Source: Candidatus Aquicultor sp. (GTDB lineage: Bacteria; Actinomycetota; Aquicultoria; Aquicultorales; Aquicultoraceae). Taken from it: a DNA stretch of 64,000 bases. The position numbers and the translations under genes were made by a program. Each line of letters opens with the position of its first letter. Within the stretch, counting starts at the first letter, position 1. The notes under the pieces are model-generated. The model had not been told where the DNA came from and made no database searches. It was given only the letters and a program-made list of their open reading frames with translations. Of the stretch, positions 35,655-43,875 are shown one piece after another. The DNA is taken from NCBI GenBank assembly GCA_036504445.1, contig DASXVE010000025.1, positions 124,001-188,000 on the forward strand, in the 5' to 3' direction.

Positions 35655-36353
35655 TTACTTCACTATATTTCGTCCTAAAATAAAGGCTTCAGCCGCTTCA
35701 ACACCGACACTCGCCCCTCGCCAGCCAGCTAAATACTCAGCAGCCCTTAGAGAGCGAGGATGCGGCCAATCACGCATCTCAGAATTATAGGCCGCTAAAG
35801 CCTCTAACTTCAAGCTTAAAACGCCTGTAATATCCACAAACCAATTAGGCATAAAATACGATACCGACCCCGGAACCTGCCATTCGGTGCTAGAGGGAAT
35901 CTCAAAAAACAAGAGCTGTTTCACAGTGCATCCAGGAACTGGCCTGCATGCAGTTATCACAGCATTGTGAACAATGCTGTGATCTATATTTAGATCCCCA
36001 GCATGATGAGTATAAACAACGTCCGATCGAGTTTTCTCTACGAGTGTCTCTACCGTCTTAACAACGTCTAACACATCAATCGAATCCATTCTATTATCTG
36101 GAAGATTAAGGAGCGTGAGCGATGAGACGCCTATGATTTCGTTTGCTCTTTGCGCAAACGCAGCCAGCTCGGATAACTTATCCCTGTATGCCTCTCTGTC
36201 TCTTTTATCGCTGCGGCTGGTTAGACCCTCAGCTAAAATGGCAACGTGAACCACATCGCCTTGCTTAGTGTGGCGTGCGATGGTTCCGCCGCAACCCAAG
36301 ATTTCATCATCCGGATGAGCAACAACTACAAGGATATTCACTCTTCTAATCAC
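35655..36353 (-). CDS. PIG-L-family sugar deacetylase
   Basis: 232 aa. The zinc-binding signature is LVVVAHPDDEILGCGGTIAR and the third ligand is in THHAGDLNIDHSIVHNAVI. The family removes N-acetyl groups from GlcNAc-containing lipids, mycothiol/bacillithiol precursors and some nucleotide sugars. Here it lies between an IMPase-like gene (8-nt overlap) and pseI, so deacetylation of a nonulosonate precursor or product is a possibility. A 13-bp inverted repeat lies in its coding sequence at 35956-35983. Confidence 0.9.
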   Translation of the reverse strand: MIRRVNILVVVAHPDDEILGCGGTIARHTKQGDVVHVAILAEGLTSRSDKRDREAYRDKLSELAAFAQRANEIIGVSSLTLLNLPDNRMDSIDVLDVVKTVETLVEKTRSDVVYTHHAGDLNIDHSIVHNAVITACRPVPGCTVKQLLFFEIPSSTEWQVPGSVSYFMPNWFVDITGVLSLKLEALAAYNSEMRDWPHPRSLRAAEYLAGWRGASVGVEAAEAFILGRNIVK

Positions 36354-37122
36354 CTTTCGTAAAAGCCTTATGCCAGACGACTATCTCTTCGTTGGCTTCC
36401 TTAGATTGTGTTGCGATAATGCCTGCATGCTCATAACTACCTCGATATTCGGGGCGATTGCCATAAGCGTCGGTAAGAAAGCCGCCTGACTCCTCCAAAA
36501 CTAGATGCGGCGCAGCAATATCCCAATCCCTGATAGTAACACTTTTGAAAAAGACATCGGCTACACCATCAGCAATCTTACATATTTTTAGTGAAATGCT
36601 TCCACATTCGATATATGCTTTAAAGTCCAGACTTCTATACAATTCAGCGGTTACACCTCTTGGCTCTGGATAATTATCGATCAAGGTCTCGAACATATTT
36701 GTGCCGGTTACCCGGAGCGTGTTACCGTTTAAGTAAGCCCCTTTGCCAGATACCGCAGTGTAAAGTTCGTTCAACACGGGCGCATATATAGCTGCCAACC
36801 TCGGTCTATAGTTCTCAATCAAAGCTACTTGTGTCACAAATCCAGGATACCCCGTTGCGAAGCTAGCTGTACCGTCAATAGGATCAATGAGCCAGTAGCA
36901 TTCCGGTCGTTTATCTACTATTGAGGATGCATCTTCTTCACTGATTACTGGTATTTCCGGCGCAAGTTTATATAGCCGATCAACTAAAGCCTCATGGGCC
37001 ATCAGATCAACCTTGGCTTTATACTGCGGCCCATCCCAAACTCCTTCAAAGAGCTCGGAGCTACGCCACTCCAGCATAATGATACCAACCTCTTTAACGA
37101 CCCTCGTTAATTCATTAATCAC
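36346..37122 (-). CDS. Inositol monophosphatase-family phosphatase
   Basis: 258 aa. The metal-binding motifs are WLIDPIDGTASFATGYP and IRDWDIAAPHLVLEESGG; the upstream Glu lies in VISEEDAS. All three fit the lithium-sensitive Mg phosphatase fold (IMPase, CysQ, fructose-1,6-bisphosphatase class). Possible substrates are a sugar phosphate, or 3'-phosphoadenosine 5'-phosphate. In this location it may dephosphorylate a sugar-phosphate intermediate of the nonulosonate pathway. It overlaps the neighbouring genes by 8 nt on each side. Confidence 0.88.
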   Translation of the reverse strand: MINELTRVVKEVGIIMLEWRSSELFEGVWDGPQYKAKVDLMAHEALVDRLYKLAPEIPVISEEDASSIVDKRPECYWLIDPIDGTASFATGYPGFVTQVALIENYRPRLAAIYAPVLNELYTAVSGKGAYLNGNTLRVTGTNMFETLIDNYPEPRGVTAELYRSLDFKAYIECGSISLKICKIADGVADVFFKSVTIRDWDIAAPHLVLEESGGFLTDAYGNRPEYRGSYEHAGIIATQSKEANEEIVVWHKAFTKGD

Positions 37123-38068
37123 TTAAAACATGCTCCAAAAATGATAGTTCTCGCTCAAGTAGCTCAGATACACCAGTGTCCACTGGCTGCTTGGCCAGAT
37201 TACACAGCCATGAAGCTTGTGGCGTCGGTGTTATATCTGCTGCCTTGAAAATATTGTTATCCGTTACGTTTATGGCTACTTCACGCCATAACGGCTCGAT
37301 TTCTAAATAATCTGGCAGTTCGTCTAACAAACGCTCTGATGGTATATCAACTAAGACTGGCTGCTTACCCATCCCAGCAGCAATTAATTTAATGATATCT
37401 CTAACTTTCGTTCCTTCATCCGGCAAAGCCTCCCAGATAGGACGTTCAGAGGCCTTATGAAGCCAATGGATGAACGCGTGAGCTACGTCCTCAACCCACA
37501 CAAGCTGAGCGTAATTACTCCCCCCATTAACGCAAATTACGGGTGCGCCATCAGCAATCCGCTGGCGATAAAAATCCAACCGACCGGTATGCTCTTGATG
37601 GCCCCAAAAAATAGGTAAGCGTAAAACTGTTGCCTTACCATTTCTCTTTCGCATCTCCAATACAGATGTTTCGGCACTCATTTTACCTATAAGATATGAG
37701 AAAGTAATATCAGGTAGCACTTTCGCATAAGCATCATCTATAAGATTAATTGCCTGGTCTGCAGCTACTGTGGGAGCAAGGCGCACTAACCAAGTTGACG
37801 AGATAAGCACATACGTGCCAGGATCAAGCTTGCCAAATACCTGTTCCGGCGCAGCTTTATCGTAGCCGAGAAAATCTATCGTCGCGTCGAAAGTGCGTCC
37901 TGATAGTCGGTTTAAGCCGTCTATGCGATCTGCCCCAATGCACTCGACGCCACCTGGGCATCTCTTAGGCTGTCGAGACAACACGGTGATACTATGGCCA
38001 GCTGCTGCAAGCTGCTTTACTACGGCTAGACCTAATAGACGAGTACCACCAATTACAAGGATATTCAC
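37115..38068 (-). CDS. NAD-dependent epimerase/dehydratase-family protein (SDR)
   Basis: 317 aa. The start MNILVIGGTRLLGLAVVKQL is an extended-SDR coenzyme loop, in a slightly altered G-x-x-x-x-x-G form. TYVLISSTWLV provides a Ser-rich catalytic strand, and SYLIGKMSAET supplies YxxxK. It probably epimerises or reduces a nucleotide sugar. It overlaps the IMPase gene by 8 nt and lies 9 nt from the methyltransferase. Exact substrate unknown. Confidence 0.82.
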   Translation of the reverse strand: MNILVIGGTRLLGLAVVKQLAAAGHSITVLSRQPKRCPGGVECIGADRIDGLNRLSGRTFDATIDFLGYDKAAPEQVFGKLDPGTYVLISSTWLVRLAPTVAADQAINLIDDAYAKVLPDITFSYLIGKMSAETSVLEMRKRNGKATVLRLPIFWGHQEHTGRLDFYRQRIADGAPVICVNGGSNYAQLVWVEDVAHAFIHWLHKASERPIWEALPDEGTKVRDIIKLIAAGMGKQPVLVDIPSERLLDELPDYLEIEPLWREVAINVTDNNIFKAADITPTPQASWLCNLAKQPVDTGVSELLERELSFLEHVLSD

Positions 38069-38077
38069 AGTTGCTCC

Positions 38078-39235
38078 CTACACTCCCAAATCGCCAAGCT
38101 TATGCACCCTGATGCTACTTGGTATCCTAATTTCTCTAGAAAGAAATTGGAGAATGGCATCAAAATAATGGTCCTTGCAAACGATTAAATCATCAAGAGG
38201 ATTTGCCCTAAGGACTTCTGGAGATTCGATTGCTGGCAGACCAAATAGCCAAGATTGCCCCTGTTTAAAAGAATCTCCGTCAAAATAGCGGACATTACCT
38301 ACCTCTTTTAGATAGTAGCTATACTCAAAGCCCCCTGCGTAAAAACCTATTGAGTCCATATTCTTGAGCGCTGTAATGATTCTTTCGGTACGCTCTGTAA
38401 TTTTATCTGAATATTCTTTGAGCTTTCTGGATTCCGCTTGAACTAATCGTATATCATCGCCAGGCCACACTGGTAAGGCCGAGCTATCGTAATAGCCCCA
38501 AAGATATAGCTCATTGCCAGCGCTTGATGTACATGCTTGCCCAGACCGAAAACCCTGCAATTCAAACAAACGAACGCCGTTCTGCGTAGTAAAATAATTA
38601 ACATGCTCGTGAACTAAGTGATCAATATATCCCACGCTAAACTGCAACTCGCTATAAGGAACAACATGAAAGAATAGCCCGTTTTCCTTTAAGCACTTTC
38701 TACTAGCTGCAAAAAACTTATCAAGCTCTACTATGTGTTCAAGGCATGCATATGAATAGATGCAATCGAATCTCTCGGTAATCGCAGCTGATTCAAGAGG
38801 CTTATCTATAACTTTAATTCCGTATTTCCTTGCACCCTCCTGTCCTTGAGGACCGATCTCGACACCCATTACCTCGGCGCCCCTTACCTTCAATTCATTC
38901 AACAGCGCACCGCTACCGCAACCGATCTCTAAGAACTTTACCTTCTCAACATTTCCATCATATATGGACAAGAGCCTACCCAGTACCTCTGACATACGCT
39001 CATTAGATAAGAAGCTCTCGCCCAACGGCGTAGATAGCATACTTCCCAAAGAATATGCCGCCGCTAGTGCGTGGCGTATTTCATCCGTTAGAATCAGAAC
39101 CGGCATAGCGTATTTCGGATGAATGCCGAGTTCAAACGGGAGCCTAGTGGGAAGTTCTAAATTGGATCCAACCGGAACTGGTCCTAAAAAGAATGGATGT
39201 GATGTAATCTTTAGTATGGGATCTATCATGCGCAT
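38078..39235 (-). CDS. Class I SAM-dependent methyltransferase with N- and C-terminal extensions
   Basis: 385 aa, longer than simple sugar methyltransferases. The core has VKFLEIGCGSGALLNELKVR, VMGVEIGPQGQEGARKYG and FDCIYSYACLEHIVELDKFF. The C-terminal 120 residues (IGFYAGGFEYSYYL onward) resemble the C-methyltransferase tail domain seen in sugar C-methyltransferases, but no N-terminal Cys cluster is present. AAGGA lies 8 nt before the ATG. It lies between the SDR and the ATP-grasp gene. Confidence 0.82.
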   Translation of the reverse strand: MRMIDPILKITSHPFFLGPVPVGSNLELPTRLPFELGIHPKYAMPVLILTDEIRHALAAAYSLGSMLSTPLGESFLSNERMSEVLGRLLSIYDGNVEKVKFLEIGCGSGALLNELKVRGAEVMGVEIGPQGQEGARKYGIKVIDKPLESAAITERFDCIYSYACLEHIVELDKFFAASRKCLKENGLFFHVVPYSELQFSVGYIDHLVHEHVNYFTTQNGVRLFELQGFRSGQACTSSAGNELYLWGYYDSSALPVWPGDDIRLVQAESRKLKEYSDKITERTERIITALKNMDSIGFYAGGFEYSYYLKEVGNVRYFDGDSFKQGQSWLFGLPAIESPEVLRANPLDDLIVCKDHYFDAILQFLSREIRIPSSIRVHKLGDLGV

Positions 39236-39253
39236 GCCCGTGTCCTTTTTACC

Positions 39254-40258
39254 TTAATTATGCTTTGCGCTATTCCTGGCGCTGCAAGCTTGGAAATCCG
39301 CCTCATCAATAAACTGATCTAGCGTCTGACGTAACAAAACAATACCTTCCTGCCACTTTCCAAATTGATAACTTTCTCTTCCATCAAAAGCCTGATTTAA
39401 TATACCATCAAGCTCATCAATACCAGCAGCTATTGTTAATGAGATCGTGGTTGAAAAGCGTGGGTTTATCTCGAATATTAACGGTTCGCTACGACGCGCA
39501 TCCACCCGCAATTGCACATTAAATGGTCCATCGGCGTGCAGATGATGTTGAACTTTGCAGCACAGTTCCTCAATTCCAGCATCATGCCGTGTAACAGCCA
39601 ATCGTGTAATCCCCTTTTTTGAAATAATTTCCTTGGGGACGACGGCCTGAACTTCCCCATCCCTCCAAACAACAACGGAGATGGTATACTCCGTGCCTTC
39701 GATATACTCCTGCAATATAAGTGCATCTAAGGGGTAGTTGGTTTTCTCAAGTTGAGCTACCAACTCTTGCTCAGAGCCTACGATGTGTAGACCACGGCTC
39801 CCCCTGCCCGTACGTGGTTTAACAACAACAGGAAACAGTAATCCCTCATGGCCGTTAGAAGCTAGTTTTGTTTTCGGAACCGGGATATTGGCTTCTTTGA
39901 GGTTATTAGTAAGCACATACTTATCCAAGCATGCCTTTATGAATTCGTATTTAGGAAGGACCACGGCAATGTTATGGCTTTCCAGTTCAGCGCATTTCAA
40001 GAGTTCTTCATCCACAAGTGGTATAACAGCATCGACCTTCTCTTCTCTGCAAATCCTCAATATGACAGGTAAAAACTCTACTGAATCGCCAGGTGGAATA
40101 ACAAAGCTCTTGTCGGCATAATAAAGCCCTACGGCTAGAGGGTCCATATCTGCAGCTATTACAAAGTAGCCTTGGTTCTTCAGCCTTTTGATTAGACCTG
40201 GAACCGCGGCTCCGCCTGCTCCTGTCAAAAATATAGTCTTGCCATTGCCTGTGGACAT
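39254..40258 (-). CDS. ATP-grasp ligase (carbamoyl-phosphate-synthase-like)
   Basis: 334 aa. FLTGAGGAAVPGLIKRLKNQ is the N-terminal Rossmann domain. VVVKPRTGRGSRGLHIV is the ATP-grasp nucleotide loop, LILQEYIEGTEYTISVVV binds ATP, and PLIFEINPRFSTT gives the metal-binding Glu-Asn. These ligases join an acid to an amine or other nucleophile through an acyl-phosphate. In this locus it could add an amino acid or acyl group to an amino sugar. The ATG at 40256-40258 is preferred over an in-frame GTG four codons earlier, because GGTGAGG lies 6 nt ahead of it. Confidence 0.87.
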   Translation of the reverse strand: MSTGNGKTIFLTGAGGAAVPGLIKRLKNQGYFVIAADMDPLAVGLYYADKSFVIPPGDSVEFLPVILRICREEKVDAVIPLVDEELLKCAELESHNIAVVLPKYEFIKACLDKYVLTNNLKEANIPVPKTKLASNGHEGLLFPVVVKPRTGRGSRGLHIVGSEQELVAQLEKTNYPLDALILQEYIEGTEYTISVVVWRDGEVQAVVPKEIISKKGITRLAVTRHDAGIEELCCKVQHHLHADGPFNVQLRVDARRSEPLIFEINPRFSTTISLTIAAGIDELDGILNQAFDGRESYQFGKWQEGIVLLRQTLDQFIDEADFQACSARNSAKHN

Positions 40259-40299
40259 TTCTAACCTCACCTTTCTAGGCCATTAAGCATCTCGCCTAG

Positions 40300-40956
40300 C
40301 TATATAGGCTCTTTATTCTCAATCCTCAAAATATAGGTCGTCCCATCTATCTTAAAAAACGCCGGGTATCTTTGGTTATCGACAACCCGCAGAAGATTAA
40401 ACTGCTCCCTAATAGTCCTGTCGGGATTGAGCCTGCTATCATCCGGCTCACGTTTTTTGTAATAAGTAGACTCGCCCTCTTGCTCAAAGCCATTTGTTAT
40501 AACGCTGGGATAGTTTCGAACAAACGTCAGACAAATCTTAATCGAGGTGTTCGCTTGAACATACCGTAATTCATCAATTAACTCTGTTCCTTTGAATTCC
40601 ATAGTGCCTTTGAGGTATATTCTCCCGCTATCTATAGATTCAGCTGCTTCAAAAAGGCATATGGGTATGTTGTTCTTGCCCTCTAGTATCTGCCATGTTA
40701 GAGGTGACCAACCCTTGCCCTTAGGAAGATCGCTTTCATGAACAACCAAATTGTGGGCGTTTCTTGCAAGTATTGGTGGTTTGACCAGCTGCCCGCAGCC
40801 TAAGTAAAATGCAAAATCACCGATCATAATCTCATCTACTGCATGAACCCAAAAGACCTCGTTTCCTTCTGATTCCAACTTTTCGATTAAAAGAGGAATA
40901 TACTGATTAATCCAGCTATCCTGATCAGACGCGATCGTTATCTTATACTTTGGCAT
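40300..40956 (-). CDS. Formyltransferase-family protein (sugar N-formyltransferase-like)
   Basis: 218 aa. NLVVHESDLPKGKGWSPLTW carries the His and Asp of the N-H-D formyl transfer site seen in methionyl-tRNA and sugar formyltransferases. GDFAFYLGCGQLV is the preceding strand. The family uses 10-formyl-tetrahydrofolate to formylate an amino sugar. It lies near pseC, whose product is a 4-amino sugar, so N-formylation in place of, or in addition to, PseH acetylation is plausible. The first Asn of the motif is present (N-A-H-N-L). The protein is short for the family but complete. Confidence 0.84.
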   Translation of the reverse strand: MPKYKITIASDQDSWINQYIPLLIEKLESEGNEVFWVHAVDEIMIGDFAFYLGCGQLVKPPILARNAHNLVVHESDLPKGKGWSPLTWQILEGKNNIPICLFEAAESIDSGRIYLKGTMEFKGTELIDELRYVQANTSIKICLTFVRNYPSVITNGFEQEGESTYYKKREPDDSRLNPDRTIREQFNLLRVVDNQRYPAFFKIDGTTYILRIENKEPI

Positions 40957-41708
40957 TTTCGACCTCTCAAGAAAGTAATGTCCGCTCTAAAATCATCTAG
41001 ACTTACATTTGAATTTTTAGCAGTTTCCACAGTAATTGCAGCCTCTTCAGGTAAAAGGGCTAGGATTTCCGTAATTCGGAAATCGCCCTCACCGAAATGG
41101 TAGTGCTTATCATATATGCCATCGTTTTTGCCATCAGTTAAATGAAATATCTTCGGTTTTAGCTCCAAAAACCGCTTTAGATCTGCCATGGGATCAACCC
41201 TGCGCGCATTAGCTGAATATATACAATGTCCAATATCTAGGCAAAACCCAGCGTTTGTGTTACGTAAAAGGAACTCGATTTCGTCAGGGTTATTACCATT
41301 GCAGATACTACCATCACTAAAAACCGTATAGTAAGGTTTGTTCTCAATTATTGTGCATCCTTCTATTTTGTTAATTTGGTTAACTGTTTCTTCTATATCC
41401 CCTGATATTCCAGGGTGCAAGATTATCATTTCAGCGTGTAGTGTATCTGCAAACTGTTGAGCCTCTTTTACTAAAACCATGTTATGTGCAAAGCTCTCCC
41501 TCCTAGCAAGGTTCATTCCATCCAAAGAATGGGATGCATGTATCACGTATGGGACGGTCATGCCTTTCCATACGTTTATATATTGTTCGTAGCTGCCTGA
41601 GACGACATATAGCTCGATATAATCGTAATAGCCTTCCTCATGAAGTTTGATGGCCTCATCTACGTAGTATTCGTTTGTCGACCAGAGCTTTAAGCCAAAT
41701 TTAAACAT
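40938..41708 (-). CDS. Sugar phosphate isomerase/epimerase-like TIM-barrel protein
   Basis: 256 aa. The pattern FGLKLWSTNEYYVDEAIKLH, YIELYVVSG, VIHASHS, MIILHPG, FCLDIGHCIYSA, IFHLTDG and AAITVETAKNS follows the eight strands of xylose-isomerase-like (AP endonuclease 2 family) barrels, with His and Glu metal ligands. It probably isomerises or epimerises a sugar-related molecule. It starts 1 nt before the pseC stop and overlaps the formyltransferase gene by 19 nt, so it is part of the pse operon. Its role is unknown. Confidence 0.82.
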   Translation of the reverse strand: MFKFGLKLWSTNEYYVDEAIKLHEEGYYDYIELYVVSGSYEQYINVWKGMTVPYVIHASHSLDGMNLARRESFAHNMVLVKEAQQFADTLHAEMIILHPGISGDIEETVNQINKIEGCTIIENKPYYTVFSDGSICNGNNPDEIEFLLRNTNAGFCLDIGHCIYSANARRVDPMADLKRFLELKPKIFHLTDGKNDGIYDKHYHFGEGDFRITEILALLPEEAAITVETAKNSNVSLDDFRADITFLRGRKCQSIR

Positions 41709-42869
41709 CTACCTTACGATTTCCTTTATCGCCTTAACGACGAAATCTTGTTCTTCTTCAGTAAGTGTATAGAAAAGAGGAATAGATATCGCTTCTTTGT
41801 AATATTGTTCGGCCTTTGGGTAAGTGCCCTGCTTAAAACCTAGCTCACGATAATAGGGCTGGGTATGAACTGGTATATAGTGAACATTAACATTAATCCC
41901 TGATTCCCTTAGCTCATTGAAAACCTGTTGTCGTGACTTAGAAACCTTATTAAGTTTCAACCTTATAGGATAAATGTGATAGGCTGAAGAAGCATCAGGG
42001 TGCTGGTATGGACAAACTAACGGTAAGTCTTTTAGCAGATCGTTATACCTTTCTGCAAGGTACCGCCGTCTGTCTATGAAGCTATCTAGCTTTTGCAACT
42101 GGCTAAATCCTAGCGCAGCCTGAATGTCGGTTATTCTATAATTAAAACCAAGCTCAACCTGCTCATAATACCAGGGGCCATGAGATTCGTCTTGTATACA
42201 ACTGGGGTTACGGGTTATACCGTGGGTTCTTAGTCTCAGTAGCCTCTGATAGAGGTCTTCGTTATTAGTTATTATCATACCGCCTTCGCCCGTGGTAATG
42301 CTTTTTACCGGATGAAAGCTAAAAACAACCATATCAGAATATATACAGGCACCGATTTTGTGACCCTTGTAACTGCCACCAAGTGCGTGACAAGCATCCT
42401 CAATAATCGTAAGACCGTACTTTTTGCCGAGGTCGTTTATCCGTTCCATTTCACAGGACTGCCCGGCAAAATGAACAGGCATTAGAATTTTTGGAAGGCG
42501 CTCTGCTTCTGTTGTAGACAACTTGGCTTCTAGCTCATCAACACTCAAGTTGTAGGTTAGGGGATCAATATCTACGAAATTGGGTGTGGCCCCGCAATAC
42601 AAAGCGCAATTTGCTGAAGCAACAAAGGTATTCGGCGATGTCCATAAGATATCACCCTCTTTAAGGCCTGCGGCAAGACATGCGAGGTGAAGCGCTGCCG
42701 TGCCACTTGAGACGGCTATTGCATAATTTACTCCGCAGTATTCGGCAACGGCACGTTCAAATCGCTCAATAGCCGGTCCTTGCGTTATCCAGTCGCTTTT
42801 AAGAACGGCTATGACAGCTTCGATATCTTCTTCATTGATACTTTGTTTTCCATAAGGAATAGGGATCAT
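41709..42869 (-). CDS. pseC: UDP-4-amino-4,6-dideoxy-N-acetyl-L-altrosamine transaminase
   Basis: 386 aa, DegT family. The PLP lysine lies in FSFHPVKSITTGEGGMI. PYGKQSINEEDIEAVI and SDWITQGPAIERFERAVAEY at the start, with CALYCGATPNFVDID, match PseC. It transfers an amino group from glutamate to the 4-keto sugar made by PseB. It overlaps pseB by 4 nt (ATGA) and directly precedes the TIM-barrel gene. Second enzyme of the pseudaminic acid pathway. Confidence 0.93.
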   Translation of the reverse strand: MIPIPYGKQSINEEDIEAVIAVLKSDWITQGPAIERFERAVAEYCGVNYAIAVSSGTAALHLACLAAGLKEGDILWTSPNTFVASANCALYCGATPNFVDIDPLTYNLSVDELEAKLSTTEAERLPKILMPVHFAGQSCEMERINDLGKKYGLTIIEDACHALGGSYKGHKIGACIYSDMVVFSFHPVKSITTGEGGMIITNNEDLYQRLLRLRTHGITRNPSCIQDESHGPWYYEQVELGFNYRITDIQAALGFSQLQKLDSFIDRRRYLAERYNDLLKDLPLVCPYQHPDASSAYHIYPIRLKLNKVSKSRQQVFNELRESGINVNVHYIPVHTQPYYRELGFKQGTYPKAEQYYKEAISIPLFYTLTEEEQDFVVKAIKEIVR

Positions 42870-43846
42870 AGCGTTTTTACTACTTCCTTTAACTCTTCGG
42901 TAGTCAACCAGTGGGTATTTGTCCCTGAATTATATTCAAATTCAGCTGTGACCGGCTGCCCACCGTTATTAATAAAACGTTGGCCCCAGTAATTAAAATC
43001 AGGTTGAATTAAATAATAGGAATCAAATTCCAGCGTTCTTCGGGCATCATCTTTAGGAACCATAACCTCATGCAGCTTTTCGCCTGGTCGAATACCAACT
43101 ATCTCAGTCTTACATTCCGGGGCAATGGCTTTAGCTAAATCCATGATGTTCATGCTAGGTATCTTAGGGATAAATAGCTCACCACCAACCATCCGTTCAA
43201 GGCAATCTAAAACAAATTGAACACCCTGTTCAAGGGTAAGCCAGAATCGTGTCATACGGGGGTCCGTGATCGGTAACACGCCAGTCTCCCTCCGTTTAAG
43301 AAAAAATGGTATGACGCTTCCCCTGCTACCAACAACGTTTCCATAGCGAACGACACTGAAACGAGTATCATCTTCACCAACGTAGGAGTTACCCGCTATG
43401 AACAACTTATCTGAGCATAATTTTGTAGCACCATAAAGATTTATAGGATTTGCTGCTTTATCTGTGCTTAATGCTATAACTCGCTTAATATTTTGATCAA
43501 TGGCAACATTAATTACATTTTCAGCCCCGAGTATGTTGGTTTTGACCGCTTCGAACGGATTGTACTCTGCGGCAGGAACTTGTTTTAATGCCGCTGCATG
43601 TATAATGTAATCGACACCACGGAAAGCACGATACAGCCGTTCCTTATCCCGAACATCACCTATAAAATAACGTAAACAAGGATATTCTTTTTCTGAAAAG
43701 ACTTGCGCCATCTCAAACTGCTTAAGCTCGTCACGGCTGAAAATTATTAATCGCTTCGGCTTATATCTCTTTAAAATTGTTTCTGTACATTTCTTGCCGA
43801 AGGAGCCAGTCCCACCCGTGATCAAAATCGACTTTCCATTAAACAT
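42866..43846 (-). CDS. pseB: UDP-GlcNAc 4,6-dehydratase (inverting)
   Basis: 326 aa. GGTGSFGKKCTETILKRYKP is the NADP loop. AALKQVPAAEYNPFEAVKTN and STDKAANPINLYGATKL carry the Asp-Lys and Tyr-x-x-x-Lys catalytic set of inverting (PseB-type) dehydratases. It makes UDP-2-acetamido-2,6-dideoxy-L-arabino-hexos-4-ulose, the first committed step to pseudaminic acid. The ATG at 43844-43846 is preferred (AGGAG 8 nt upstream); a TTG one codon earlier is possible. Confidence 0.95.
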   Translation of the reverse strand: MFNGKSILITGGTGSFGKKCTETILKRYKPKRLIIFSRDELKQFEMAQVFSEKEYPCLRYFIGDVRDKERLYRAFRGVDYIIHAAALKQVPAAEYNPFEAVKTNILGAENVINVAIDQNIKRVIALSTDKAANPINLYGATKLCSDKLFIAGNSYVGEDDTRFSVVRYGNVVGSRGSVIPFFLKRRETGVLPITDPRMTRFWLTLEQGVQFVLDCLERMVGGELFIPKIPSMNIMDLAKAIAPECKTEIVGIRPGEKLHEVMVPKDDARRTLEFDSYYLIQPDFNYWGQRFINNGGQPVTAEFEYNSGTNTHWLTTEELKEVVKTL

Positions 43847-43875
43847 CAACTGCTCTCCTTATATAGTTAGCTTTA

